The translations under genes and the position numbers were made by a program. Under the pieces are notes generated by a model, which saw nothing but the letters and a program-made list of their open reading frames with translations, did not search any database and had not been told where the DNA came from. Below, in pieces: positions 45,953-57,079 of a stretch of DNA of 64,000 nucleotides; the stretch's first letter is position 1, and each line of letters begins with the position of its first letter. Where the stretch lies: positions 26,853,741 through 26,917,740 of the forward strand of contig CM041465.1 in the NCBI GenBank assembly GCA_023213395.1. Reading direction: 5' to 3'. The DNA is from Cycas panzhihuaensis (lineage: Eukaryota; Cycadophyta).

Positions 45953-46439
45953 ATCCCCCCCCCCCCCTTAATGGTGGAAGGTCATTTTAAGAAAATCTAT
46001 TCTATGAGGTTCTTATTTAAGCCTCATTATTACATTAAAATTCTAAATGACACTTTTGTAGGAAAACCCTCATGAGAAATAAAAACCTACTAACCTTCTA
46101 AGATCTATAGCCCTTTTTATAAATCAAAATAGTAAAGGTGGCTCTTAATGTAGCCTGATAGCCAAGCAACTTAAATGTATAACTTAATCTATTGAGTCTC
46201 CATATAACATTTGGTCATCCCCAATGCCCTTTCAGGTTTTCACAAGTTCTAATTTTCTAAAATTAGTACAACCTTTAATCTTCTATGCCCGCATGGGGTT
46301 TTCACAAATAGGATAGAATAGAGACCTACTCTTACTCTTCTACGTCCATAAGGGGTTTTCATGAAAAGAATAGAGTATGATGATCTTATTGCCATCTTTT
46401 TTAATCAGTCAAACATGGAGGTCCTAAGGATGAGTTACC
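45953..46439 (-). other. C6: 3' UTR with G13 polypurine tract and triple repeat motif
   Basis: The polypurine tract next to the LTR reads ATTAAG followed by 13 G on the minus strand (C run 45955-45967 on plus). C7 has only five G at this place. Three GTGAAAACCCC-type segments lie at about 46218-46254, 46277-46313 and 46333-46372. No ORF. Confidence 0.6.
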
Positions 46440-47385
46440 CTTAGAACTATTCAAATTTCATCCTTTGTAGTAGTTTGGTAAAGATATTAGCCACTTGATC
46501 TGATGTGGGGTAGTATTCTAGTTGAATTATACTATCATGAACTAGTTCTCTAATCCTATGGACTTTTGTTCTTATATGCTTAGTACGATCATGAAATACA
46601 AGACTTTTTTGCCATGTGGATTACCGATTGATTATCTACACGAAGGTTGATAGAACTTATTTAGGTGATATTCAATGTTTCTAATAATTTTATAAGTCAT
46701 ATCACCTCCTTGTTAAACTTAGAAATAGTAATGTATTCAATTTCAATAGTTGAAGTAACAACTATCTTTTGTCATCTAGATCCCCATGATATTAGTGTTG
46801 TACCAAGAAACATTGCATACCTAGATGTAGATATTCATGTATCTTTACCTCCTACAAAGTCTAAGGCTATGTGTATAGAAAGATTAAATTCATTATTAGG
46901 TTCATACAACAGACCAAATTTGTTGGTTGTCTTTAGGTATTTTAACACTTAAATTGTAGCCTTCCAATGATTCTACTTAGGATTTGTCATAAATCATTGA
47001 AGAATGCTAATATAGTATGTAATATCTAGCCTTGTATTGGTAGTATAAATGAGACTACCTATAAGTTTCATGTATAGTGTTACATCTACCTCCTTAGTGT
47101 TACCATCAATTGAGAATTTGGTATTAGGATCCATAGGTATAGTCACTAGTCGAGTATCTTCTAACTGAAACTTAATTAGAAGATCGTCGATGTATTTTTC
47201 TTAGGAGAGGAAATTTTTTTCATTCTTTTATGTTACTTTAATTCCTAAGTAATATTTCATCAATATGAGGTCAAAGAATTTGAATATTTTACCAAGGTCC
47301 TTTTTTAGTTGGCTTATTATATGTTCATTGTTACTCATTACTAGCATGTCATCCACAAAGATTATGAGATAAGTGACTTTGTCTT
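46440..47385 (-). pseudogene. C6: reverse transcriptase end and RNase H
   Basis: Minus-strand text parallels C1: a MTSNEHIIS-like piece after the FVDD box, then SLIYTTNTRLDI, the RNase H core, VDNQSV and IFTKLLQRMKFE at the end. The plus-strand ORF 46665-46952 is a shadow of this region (the same shadow occurs in C1 at 16138-16418). Decayed by stops. Confidence 0.6.
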
Positions 47386-48928
47386 ATGGCACTTGGAAGC
47401 ACACCTTCGGGGATGGCTAAGGTCTATGTGCTCTTTGCTAGCTACGGATGCTAACAACTATGAAGGAAGAGAAGTAAGAAGAATTACAAAGCTACCCTCA
47501 AAGGGCATTCGTATGTTGAAACATAGGTTTGAGGACTTGCAACCATGTGTTAACCTCCATTTCCTTTTTGGGCAGTCCTCTTAATTCAGGATAGGGAGAT
47601 TGAGGCATCCTTGAGATGTCGAGTAGCCTAAATGAGGCTCTCCTACCCATGGGAGGTAACAAAAGAATAAAAGATTCCTTCCAAGAAAGGAAATGAAATA
47701 TTATTGATTCCTTATGAAAGTGGGTAGAAGAAGGAAAAGGGGTTGATAGGTATATTGCAAAAGAGAGGTATTTGGAAAAAGGGTAGGTCTTAGATGCAAG
47801 ACCATGACAAACTAAGAAAGGTTACAACACTTGATTGCGTCCAAATAGAGGGTAACTTCCTAGAGTCTAAGAAGTTAAGGAAGACTCAAGGTTGCTTATT
47901 AGCTTTATTTTTACTTATTTATTGATTTATTCATTTGTTGACAAGGGGTATTATGTGTAGGAGGTAGGAGGATTGACTACTTACAGTTTGTTATAATAAG
48001 GGGTATGAAGTAGTTTGTTTGATACCTAAAGGGTTACCTTTAGGAGGATAGGGTTTTGATATCAAGTTTAAAGAGGTGTGAGGATGTTGCAACCGCTTAT
48101 TTGCAACTAGGTTTTGAGCCTCCCCTTAGGTTGTAAGGAGAAGGGGAATGGTGGGTAGTTATTTATTTATTTATTGTGATACGGGTTTATTTTGAAATAA
48201 CAATTATTGTAATGTTTATAAAACAAACAAGAGATTGTAATAAAGTATATTAACTACTCTTCCTCACTCTCATTTCCTTTTCTCCTAAAGGGATCATTTT
48301 AAAGGAGTAAAGAAGAAGGGAGAGAATATGAGTCTACCTATTTGCAACTAGCTTCTCCTTTTTACAATGTAATAAATGAGGTGAGATACAATGATATTTC
48401 CTACTTGTACAAGAAGGAAGTCAAAGCACCTCTTTTATCTTTTTCTATATGTAACATGCAAGGTTAAGAGGAAAGGGAAAATACACAAGCTCTCCCTTTC
48501 AAATGCAAGAGGAAGATAAGAATAATTTCTCCATACGATGTTTTCCTTCTACATATGATGCACAAGCAAGCAAGAAAAGAAACAAAATGCTTTCTCTTTG
48601 ATAAGTTTTTCTTTTGGGGTAAGGGAGGTAAAAGGGCAAGGAGAGAAAGGGTTGAGTGGAATGCACCCTGATCCATGATAGTTGGTAAAGTAGCATAACT
48701 CTTCTTCACGTATCCTCCTTACTAGCAACTCCACTTCCCTTACTACCATGAATGTCATTGATAAATCTTAAGTAGGGCTTCCTTACCTTCCCCAAGTTTA
48801 AGTAAATAAAATAAAAAAGAGAAGAGAGTAACAAAAAGGAAATTATAACTCAAACCAAAAAACTAAAACCAATATTACCTTTAATGAGATTTTACTTTGT
48901 TTATAGATAGATCTGGCTCCACCCATAT

Positions 48929-49579
48929 TATTGAGAAAACTAGATTCCAATAACCAGAAACTGCCACCAAGATCTTAACTATTTTGCAACTAGTTACACG
49001 AATTGAAACTGAAATATAACATGCAAGTTCTTGAACTAGAAATAATACAATAAATAAATAAATAAGCCAAGCATCATATATACACTAGATATAACATGGT
49101 AAAACCCTAGCAATGTGCTAGGGAAACATCCATACAGAAAAGGTATCGTTCTTCATTATTCAAAAATAGAGAAATGTATATAATCTATAGTAGGATACTC
49201 ACAGCAACAACAAGTAGCCACCTCTACATAATACAATACATCCAATACATCAAATATAATGAATACACTAAAAAAAACATCCATAATATAAGAGAGTCAT
49301 ACAAGGCACAAATCATGACCATAGAATCTAAAGTATTTTAAATGAATAACCATGATTCTCTTTATAATTTAGTATGTTTCACAGTGCTAGCTTTTTGGGT
49401 CAAGGGCTATCACCCCCAAACCCCCTCTTTGCAGAAGGGGTTCTGGTTTCCCCCACACGCCCTAGCCAAGGGGGGCTCCCACCCCCCTTAGAACCCCCCA
49501 CGAAAGTTTGGGGAGCAAATTGTACTGCTAACCTGTTAAAATTTTTGCCTCCAAAACATTGTTGTCATACTATCTAATA
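48929..49579 (-). repeat. Solo LTR of the C4 family
   Basis: 651 bases that align with both C4 LTRs from end to end, including AACATGGTAAAACCCTAGCA and the GC-rich hairpin (49466-49491). Flanks CATAT (48924-48928) and TATAT (49580-49584) are a target copy with one mismatch. No internal sequence is present, so it is the product of LTR-LTR recombination. Confidence 0.82.
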
Positions 49580-50555
49580 TATATAACATACTTAAATAAT
49601 TTATACAAATAATATATATTCATATATGCATGTTAATCTACTAATGAATGACTACTAGAATTATTGTTTTAGTTATGTAATGATAAAGCAAGGTTATAGA
49701 CAATATTTTACAACATACAATATGCAATATATGATAGAAGCAAAAGGTAAGAAGGAGTGGGGATGTTGCCTCAGAATGGCAATCTCCACCTCAAACTTGG
49801 TTTCCCTAAGATGGACAAATGGAACCTCATGATCAGGTCATAGTTTCTTAGGGGCAAAACTCTTGGGGTAGGATGATAGATCACTAAATGAAAAGTCTCA
49901 AGTTTCACGTTCAAGTGATGTACTAGTTGAGGTATGGAAAGGTGGGATGATTGCTAGCATTAAGGAGGGGATTACCCTAGTGAAAGGGTGATTTTGAGTT
50001 GAAAATCAAGCCCAAAGCTCTTCCTATGATTTCCTCTAACTTATCCTACCTTCTTCTCACCAAAAACTAATGGCTTAGAGGATGAAACTCAACGTATTAT
50101 GGTAGATGGAAGGGTTTCCTCCAAGCTCTAGGCTAGAGTTACTTCTAATGAATATAAAAAGGGGTCCTAAATCTGAAAACCATTCAAGCATATAGCAAAT
50201 AATAGAAGAAAAGAAATAAAACTTGGGTGTTTAGGAGCAAAAAGATCTGAATAAGACAGCTTACTCTTTTGTTAGGGAAGAGGTTGGTGTGAGTGAGAGT
50301 TTTGAGCTTGAAAATCATCCCTTTTGGAGGAGAAATCTATATATTTGGAAAGGAACCAAACTCCTTCAAGTGCCTTAATAGCTTGGAGTTGCTCCTTCAC
50401 TATTGAATAGCTTGATGGTTTATTTTCTCTTGCCAAAGTTCTATTCTGTATGTGGACTACAAGTGGATGTCAAGAGAATGAGAGTTTTTTAGTGAATAGT
50501 GAAAAGTTGAGTAAAAAATTAAATGGGAGAGAGACTAAATAAGTTCGAATTGAGG

Positions 50556-50563
50556 TTTTTATA
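50556..50563 (-). promoter_or_regulatory. TATA box of the G5 LTR
   Basis: The minus strand reads CTATAAAAACCTCAATTC, in the same position and context (AAAAACC) as the TATA boxes of G3 and G6. Confidence 0.5.
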
Positions 50564-50714
50564 GTTTAGGTGAGGTCTTGGGACTATTAGGACTCGATCT
50601 AGGCTAGTCTAGAGGTTAGATCCTATGATTGGCTTACATTAATTACATTTTTAGTCATTCCTAGTCACGTTTAAACTTATAACAGCAGCACCACAAATTA
50701 ATTCATGGCACTAG

Positions 50715-50744
50715 TAATATATTAGCGATATCGCTAATATATTA
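50715..50744. repeat. Perfect 30-bp palindrome in the G5 LTR
   Basis: TAATATATTAGCGAT followed directly by its reverse complement, centre between 50729 and 50730, no loop. It lies about 155 bases upstream of the TATA box on the minus strand. Confidence 0.95.
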
Positions 50745-51463
50745 GCGAGGCACAATAATTAGAGTAGTGTAAATAAAAAAGGTGCTGAGGTGATAGCAAA
50801 AATGAAGAAACTAATAAAAATTGTTAAAAACTTGGTGGGAAATGATAAGAAGGGAGGAGAAACTATTACTAGGGACTTGGAATTCCTCCCAAAAGGGCAT
50901 GTGGGCCTAATTTGGATCGTTTTATGAATCAAGAGTCAACAGAAACGTGCAAGAAGTATACTAAAATGAGTCAAAACTCAATGAAATAAGGGATGCTATG
51001 GTATAAATGAAGCCCAAATAGTTAACATCAATGAAATTTATAAGTGAACCTCATATAGAATGAGTGATAAGGGGCATCTTTTCTCTAGAGACTTCAACAA
51101 ACTATCCTTGGTGGACTAAGGGAATAATGAGGCATAATAAGAGGGGGAAAGATGATATAAAAGGGCAAAAAAGGCAAGTTAAAATCCACCCAAACTAAGC
51201 TACTGAGGTACGTGAGGTACCTATTACTAATTGGGACTCATCATGGGAGATCAATGATGCTATTGGACTAGAGTCTTGGTCATCATAGGCAAGGATCACA
51301 TATAGGCAAAGGGATCAAGCAGGCAATCTAAGTAGCCAAGCAACCATTCAATCATTTTATAATCTAATAATCAAAGAAATGAAATAAAGAGAAAGAGGGA
51401 AAGTATATACTTGATCTTACCTATGTGGCACCATCCCTATCCATTCCCAGTGGCTAGGAAACA

Positions 51464-52051
51464 CTTCCCCCTTGGTAGTAGAACCTCATCGCTTGAAAGT
51501 ATTGGATGATGGTAAATATTACCAACATAAATTATTAGTAAAGCATATCTAAATCTACATGTTGGTGACCAAGGTGAGTGGCGAATATCAGGATAGATCA
51601 CATGGATGAGAAAATGTATGCTAGGGCAAGGAAGAGGAGGCATATCTCAATCTATCCTCAGGGTATAGAGCTCTAAACCAAGAATGTACATAAGGTGCCT
51701 AGAAAGCATGACCTAGTGGTTACCCATGGTGACACCTAAGAGGGTAACATGATCTAAGAGGATATGATGGGACCAAAATCCCTAACTTAAACAACTAGGG
51801 AGCAACAGAAAGGAGGAAAAGAATGAGGAGATGCCATCTTACCTTCACATATGATGTAAACATAATCTAAAATATAAACATAACCTGAAAAAATGTAAAA
51901 CGTCATACCATAGGTGATACGAGAGCAAAGCAAAGAGACAAACCTATGGTCACCATAGTTTAACCTCATCGATGGCCTATTTTTAGAGGTGTAAAGGGGA
52001 AGATGACCAGAAGAACCTCTTGGGAGAGCAAGGGTCAACCTACATGGTTAG
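51464..52051 (-). other. G5: 3' UTR and polypurine tract
   Basis: About 590 bases from the pol stop (52052) to the LTR. It ends AAGGGGGAAG (51473-51464 on the minus strand). No conserved ORF; the minus ORF 51787-52038 is not shared with G1 or G6. Confidence 0.6.
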
Positions 52052-52610
52052 TTAGGGATCATCCAGGGAAGGGAGACAACGTTCTAGGATAAAGTGGACA
52101 AGGCTATTTACTTTGATATTTTGGTCATTAGGGATATACCAGATATCCATTGAGGAAAAAAAGGATAAAAGAGACTTGGTAGTCAAGGTAAGGGACCTCA
52201 TTTGGGGGCAACAGACTTGATAGATTTGAGTCAGTTGTGACATGATGACCTGAGAATCATAAGAGAATGATGGGGCCATGATAGAAGTGAAGTGCATTAG
52301 TAAGGGCTTTGATAATGGTTGTATACTTAGCCTTATTATTCATGGCCTCAGGTAAGTAAACCCTGAAATATATGAAGTCATACCCAGAAGGATCACAAAT
52401 GATCTAGGTGACTATAAAAGGTCTTGGAATACCATGACTACCATGGCTACCACCATCTATATAGATAAGTAGAACTATGATGAGAAGAAGCAAATGGTTA
52501 TAAGAAGGAAAGTGAGTGGCTAAAAGAGGATTATATAGCTCACGATAACTCAAAAAACTAACTATGGGAGGATAGGAGAGCCTTGTAGCTAAGCTACCAG
52601 GTTTGTAGAG
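52052..52610 (-). pseudogene. G5: second RNase H domain at the pol C-terminus
   Basis: Minus-strand text: LLIYIDGGSHGSHGIPRPF (first strand with the catalytic Asp), YLPEAMNNKAKYTTIIKAL (catalytic Glu replaced by Lys in NKAKY), then LYDSQVIMSQLTQIYQV (DSQ block). IPNDQNIKVNSLVHFIL and a stop at 52052 close the frame. It is an RNase HI of the RVT_3 type, which removes RNA from hybrids. In known plant Tat/Ogre elements such a second domain precedes integrase; here the protein ends. Confidence 0.75.
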
Positions 52611-54960
52611 GGCTTTCCCTATGGCAGAGGGAAACAGACATGGACAAGGTAGGCAAGAGCCTACGATGTAGCTAGGTTCCTCTTGGTTATTTGGCCAAGC
52701 AAGTAGGGCCAAGAGGAGGAGAGAAAGAAAGGGAAAGATACAACTAAACCAAAGTTTCCTTTAACAATTCAAGGGACAAACGAAAAAGGAAAAGGAAATA
52801 GGTGTCACACATGCAAGAAAATAATATCAAATGGAATGCTACCATTTACCTTTTTATTTTTATATGACCTACTTAGCTAGAACATAGATTCCAAATAAAA
52901 GTAAGAAAGGGAAATGGAGGTTAAAGGAAAGATGTATGTACCCAGAAGATGTAGCGGTTTATGGGAGGCCTCACCCATGTGCAACGCACATCCTTGCGTC
53001 AATCCATAGATGTGTAACCTAGTCTTGATGTGAACAATAGGGGCTTCCTTACCTTCCCCTTTATGAAAAGAAAGTGGAATAGAAGAAATCAAAATCAAAG
53101 GAACAAAATGGTAGATCTTACCCAGATCTGGATGTTTTACACCTTTGCAAGAGCACCACACCAACCTACACATGCACCGACTTATCCCTTCTAAGAAGGG
53201 GCTGCAAAAGACAAGCTATATATATGCAAGTATATGTGTAATATTTGTATTAAAATGTTAAGAAAGACAACCGCTGTAAGAAGTTCCAAAATCCTCTCTC
53301 AAGCAAGCATGTAAATGAAGCAAAATGGAGTGAAGGAAGCCTCAGGATGGCTAGCCCTCTGTTGGGTTCTCCACACAACTCTCTAGCACAACAAGATGAG
53401 GATGAAGGCAACTAAGGACAGCCAAGAAATACAAGGATAAAAGTGACACAGAGTTTGGGAAATATCCAAGGTACAGAGTTGTTATGGGCAGCAATCTGGT
53501 GCACGAACCCTTATCAAGGGATACCCAACAATACAAGGGACGCTATGGGGATCTAAACAAGAGGTGTGCAAGCCTGGAACTAGTGTAGCAAGGGGCTACA
53601 TATGTTGATAATCCAATGCATGCCTATGGCTCACCAACTCCTAATTATCCCAAGAGAAGCATGGAGCAAGAGAAGAGAAGGTGGGAAGGGGATTGACCTT
53701 GGAGAGTAGGACTGAGTGGGGGGCTACCCCGCCTTGCTCTCTTCACCCTACCTTGTGGTTCTTCTCCCACTACTCCCTTAAGGAAAACTGGCATAGGGAA
53801 GGCGGAAACCTGGAAGCAATAAGCCAAACTTAATGAAAACAAGCTTTGCTATGGTCAAACCTGAAGGAAACATGCAAGCAAATCAAGAAGTGGGTCCAAT
53901 ATGAAGATAACTTACCATAAATCTAGAGAAAAGGGTTTGGAGGACCTATTGGGCTAATATAGGGTAGGTCTGCCCTTACAACCAGTGGAGGAGAGAATCC
54001 CTGCAAGGGTTTGTAGGAGAAATCCCAATAGATAGCTGAAAGGAACATTTGTTGGGCGAGTTGGAGAAGAAAAACACTAAAATTTGCTTGATAACACTTG
54101 GAGAGAGGCTTCCCACCATGGAGGAAGGTAATTGCAGGAAAATCCTAGCCTGGAGTTACAGGGAATGCATGCCTACAAGTGCACTTGTAGCAGGAAGAGA
54201 AGAGGATAGAAAGTTACAATAGGAAATAATTGTTTTGAAGAGCAAAAATCATCTAAGAGTCCTCAAAATGATGAGGTTTTTGATACTTATACCCATCCCA
54301 GCCCTAAATACACGAATAGGGTGTGAATAGGGCTAAGGTGGATACGAGGCCACATGGCGATTCCATAGGAAATGCGAGAATTGCCATGGCAGTTTTTAAA
54401 AAATAACTAACAATAGTCATGCATGATAAACTTCGCAGATCGCTAAGTTTACAGTGGTGTGGGACCAAAAAGCTAGAATGGCAAAAATCTGGGTTCTGTG
54501 AGCCTTAGGAGGTGATGTGACAGGCCTGGGAGGGGTTGGCCCTCCTGTCTAGGTGGCTGAGACAGTCCAGAATGCATGTGGATGAAGGTAAGTGGAGCAT
54601 CAATGGGCAAAGGTCCTAGAAACAAGGTGTTAGGAGCTCAAAGTCAAGGCATGAACGGGTCATACAAACCAAAAAAAGCTTGAGGCAGTGTGGAGACAGC
54701 GTGGAGGGTCGTAAAGTACCATGGAGATGCCTACCTTGCAGAAAGGTAGGTCCCACTGGGTCATCATAGGCTCATAATACAACAAGCAGCATGACCAGGC
54801 AACAAATGCAAAGTGATGATACAAATGAAGCAAGCAGTCATGCACTGAGGCAACACTTCTATCAACCTTTCCAAAGAAATAGTATAAGTGAAAAGGGAGA
54901 AGCATACCTAATCCTACCTGAGTCGACCTGTCTGTTTCCATTCCGAGTAGCCATGAAACA
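52610..54960 (-). repeat. G6: 3' LTR, end truncated (about 2.35 kb)
   Basis: On the minus strand it starts TGTTTCATGGCTACTCGG. Landmarks: TTGGTGTGG..., palindromic block (54451-54427), TGCCATGGCA (54382-54391), TATAAGT (54291-54285), TTTTGCAGCCCCTTCTTAG (about 53208-53190), GGGGAAGGTAAGGAAGCC (53060-53043), CATAGGGAAAGCC near 52615, where it stops. It is the closest relative of the G3 LTR in the window. Confidence 0.68.
54285..54291 (-). promoter_or_regulatory. TATA box of the G6 LTR
   Basis: The minus strand reads TATAAGTATCAAAAACC, in register with TATAAATCCAAAAACC of G3. Confidence 0.5.
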
Positions 54961-55370
54961 CTGCCCCCTTAGTGGCAAAGCCTCACTGCTCAGAAGCATG
55001 GTGCGATGGTGAATAATGGCAAAAAAACTGTTAGTAGCACATGTGTATGCATATATATAAATCACGATCATAATAGGAGACAAGGGTGTTGGCAAGTATC
55101 ATGGTAGAACACGTGGATACGAGGACAGGGGTGGAGATGACATAAGGGTTGCCTCTGTGCCACCTGAGAATTGACTGGAAGCTAAGAAGGATGAGGCGGC
55201 TGCCCCCATCACAAAAGTGCAAAGAGATGTGCATGATAAAGTTAGGTACAAAGAGTAAATAAGGAAACCTGGTAGTCGCCATTAGTAGCTACCTTTCGGA
55301 GGTGCGAGCGGATCGCAAGGTGATTTGCATGATGGCCTAAGACTTGGGTGACAGAGTGACTGGGCAAGTC
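54961..55370 (-). other. G6: 3' UTR and polypurine tract
   Basis: Inverted copy of 90-500 by eye. It ends CTAAGGGGGCAG (54972-54961 on the minus strand) before the LTR. No coding capacity recognised. Confidence 0.65.
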
Positions 55371-55850
55371 TCAGGGACAGTCAACAAGAAAAGGAAGGTG
55401 GCGCTCAAGAATGAGGCGAACGAGACTATCTACCTCAACGTTGAGGGCCTGAGGGATGTGTCGGATGTCGACAAACTAGAAATTAGCCAGCAGGGATCTA
55501 ATGGTCAGAGCGAGGGCTCTTAAGTAAGGGCATTACACCTAGTAAACCTGGGTGAGATGGGACACCACCACTTGGGAGTCACAAAGAAGAACAATAGGTC
55601 CATGATAGAAACAGAGTGCATTAGTGAGGGCTTCGATAACGGCCATGTACTCAGCTTTGTTATTGGTGGCCTCAAGGAGGAAGATTCTGGAATACAGAAA
55701 ATCATGTTTAGAAGGGCTGCGAAGGATCCATGCAGCGACAAAGGGTCTAGGATTACTGTAGCTTTCGCCATTGGTAAAAATGAAGGAGACATAAATGATG
55801 ACAGGAAATGTCTCAGTAGAGAAAGTGTGCAATAATGTAGGTGTCAAGGT
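55371..55850 (-). pseudogene. G6: second RNase H domain at the pol C-terminus
   Basis: The minus-strand open piece 55847-55539 reads TNGESYSNPRPFVAAWILRS, then RIFLLEATNNKAEYMAVIEA (catalytic Glu kept in NKAEY) and VLLCDSQVVVSHLTQVY (Asp kept). After a stop it goes on to FVDIRHIPQALNVEVDSLVR and ends with TGA at 55371. First-strand Asp is replaced (FTNGES against YIDGGS in G5). RNase HI of RVT_3 type. The minus-strand ORF 55792-55520 is a shifted-frame shadow. Confidence 0.78.
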
Positions 55851-56269
55851 AAACGATGCTCATATGGTAAGTGATAAATGGCCATGAAGGGTAGGAGGAC
55901 CTAGCAATGAGGCTACCCAAGGACAAGAGCAGGCTATCCGACCACTGGCTGAGAGTGGGTGGCAAAAGGGCACCTTGGAGTACTGAAGGTTGCTTTAGAA
56001 AGCAAAGAATGACTCCAAATAGAAGGAGCATTCCCTTTGGAGACCCCAGGAGCAGGAATGGGCTGCAAAAATGAGTCCAAGATGGCAAAACAAGCCAAAC
56101 AAGTATAAACTCAGGCATGCATAGGAGCAGCATGCAAAACGAGGCAGAAGGGCCCTTTGAAAAATGCATTGGTAGGTTACCATAAATGCATCTACAAGAA
56201 GGAGCAAGACGAAGGCCATGTGGGCACAATGGGCAACACTGCCAGAAGGAAAAGGTGATCGGGGGTAAG
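55851..56269 (-). pseudogene. G6: pol segment upstream of the second RNase H, not identified
   Basis: Minus-strand sequence between the C7 insertion and the RNase H. Two overlapping open frames exist (56288-55995, 56229-55813), but I recognise neither integrase nor RT/RNase H motifs in any frame. The block around GSLIARSSYP (about 55.92 kb) recurs in G5 (GSLATRLSYP, about 52.59 kb), so it is family sequence. Its continuation at 63822-64000 is equally unreadable. Confidence 0.4.
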
Positions 56270-56567
56270 TGAAAAGGGTTAATGACATAAGGTCATTACA
56301 TTAGTTGATTATTTCGAAAAAGGGTCTTAAGTGAACTTTAAATTAGATCACTTAAGTGAAATGCACTTTCATGTGCATTATGTGTAATTTCATTTCACCT
56401 AACCCAAATGCTCCCTCTCTCAATATAAAAGTAAAGCTCAATGGAGGAGATTCATTCTTTACCTCCCCATTTTGTGAGAGCTACTTTCTTTCTCTCAAGT
56501 CTCTCTTGCTCCCATGTTTGCCTTTGTGTTTATTGCATGGAGATGAAGGATAGATCCACTCTTTTCA
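56270..56567 (+). repeat. C7: 5' LTR, 298 bp
   Basis: TGAAAAGGG...CTCTTTTCA, TIR TGAAAAG/CTTTTCA. TATA box TATAAAA at 56424-56430. The sole difference from the 3' LTR is T at the position where 63524-63821 has G (TTTATTGC against TTTAGTGC). The open reading frame it contains on the plus strand is not a gene. Confidence 0.93.
56424..56430 (+). promoter_or_regulatory. TATA box of the C7 LTR
   Basis: CTCTCAATATAAAAGTAAAGC about 155 bases into the LTR, an ordinary plant TATA box; the LTR has no other candidate. The same motif is at 63678-63684. Confidence 0.6.
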
Positions 56568-56569
56568 TG

Positions 56570-56581
56570 TGGTATCAGAGC
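56570..56581 (+). promoter_or_regulatory. C7: primer binding site (initiator Met tRNA)
   Basis: TGGTATCAGAGC two bases after the LTR, complementary to initiator methionine tRNA. Confidence 0.92.
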
Positions 56582-57079
56582 TTGCTTCCTTCATATTCCC
56601 CACTTGCACTTGCAATGGAGCCATCACTTCTTTCTCCCCCACAATCCATGTGGTGAAGGAGATTGTGAAAGTGAATTTAGAAATATTTTCAAGTTATTAT
56701 GATAGCATATTTTGTATTGTTTTCCTTTCCTTTCTCTTTTGCAGGTTTGGAAGCATAATACAAGGAGTTGTAAGGCCCAAGGATTCCAATCCTTTGCTGG
56801 CCATTCATGCTATCCCATTCTTCTTTTTCTTTTCCCTTTTTTGTCCATTTAACAAGGGGAAATGCTGCCGAAATTTTTCCAGCATTTAGAAGAATGATTG
56901 TAAGGGGAGTTTTTACCCATTTTTTTTAAAGAATTTTGAGCCATTTAAAATATCTATCATTGTATGCTCTCACCTTGCCCATATTGGGATCCTGGTGATC
57001 AAAAAATGATGGAAATTTCATATGGTATCATGTGTTAATGAGAGATTAGAAAGCTGAAATTTCTGCAGAAATTTAATTT

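Larger units (their letters stand above)
45640..47385 (-). mobile_element. C6: 3' part of a C1-family Ty1/copia element (RT end to 3' LTR)
   Basis: Minus strand: RT thumb and RNase H from 47385 down to about 46440, 3' UTR with the triple motif (46218-46372), polypurine tract, 3' LTR 45640-45952. It aligns with C1 over 46660-47385 (C1 16135-16870). The 5' side is cut at about 47385, eight bases from the outer end of the G5 LTR (47394). This suggests that G5 inserted into the RT of C6. Confidence 0.72.
47394..51463 (-). repeat. G5: 3' LTR (about 3.4 kb without the solo LTR)
   Basis: On the minus strand it starts TGTTTCCTAGCCACTGGG and ends GGTGTGCTTCCA at 47394. Landmarks in order: a perfect 30-bp palindrome (50744-50715), TATAAAAA (50563-50556), solo LTR insertion (49579-48929), GGGAAGGTAAGGAAGCC (48795-48779) and GGTTGCAAGTCCTCAAACC (47545-47527, intron-acceptor place, AG disturbed). 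Minus-strand ORFs 48464-48758 are three frames of the same LTR stretch and code for nothing recognisable. It is longer than its sisters mainly between donor and acceptor (about 1.2 kb against 0.65-0.7 kb). Confidence 0.65.
47394..52610 (-). mobile_element. G5: 3' part of a Tat-like gypsy element
   Basis: Minus strand: second RNase H (about 52600-52052), 3' UTR, polypurine tract (51475-51464), 3' LTR (51463-47394, enlarged by a solo LTR). The 5' part of pol and gag is missing: at about 52610 the sequence joins the truncated LTR of G6. This edge is judged from where similarity to the 10.5-kb LTR stops and similarity to the G6 pol end starts, so it is uncertain by some 20 bases. Confidence 0.65.
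52610..56269 (-). mobile_element. G6: 3' part of a Tat-like gypsy element, split by C7
   Basis: Minus strand: pol end (56269-55371, with its upstream continuation at 63822-64000), 3' UTR, polypurine tract (54972-54961), 3' LTR (54960 to about 52610). The LTR lacks its last ~280 bases and is joined to the pol of G5. The element continues beyond the window. Confidence 0.68.

Noticed and set aside
46665-46952. Plus-strand ORF present in similar form at 16138-16418
   Set aside because: It is the antisense of copia RNase H in C6 and C1; conservation comes from the minus-strand gene.
56356-56553. Identical 65-codon ORF at 56356 and 63610, at first sight a duplicated small gene
   Set aside because: Both lie in the C7 LTRs; the repeat is the LTR pair.
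56570-56581. TGGTATCAGAGC as part of a tRNA gene
   Set aside because: Only the 3'-end complement is present, next to LTRs; no cloverleaf can be built.
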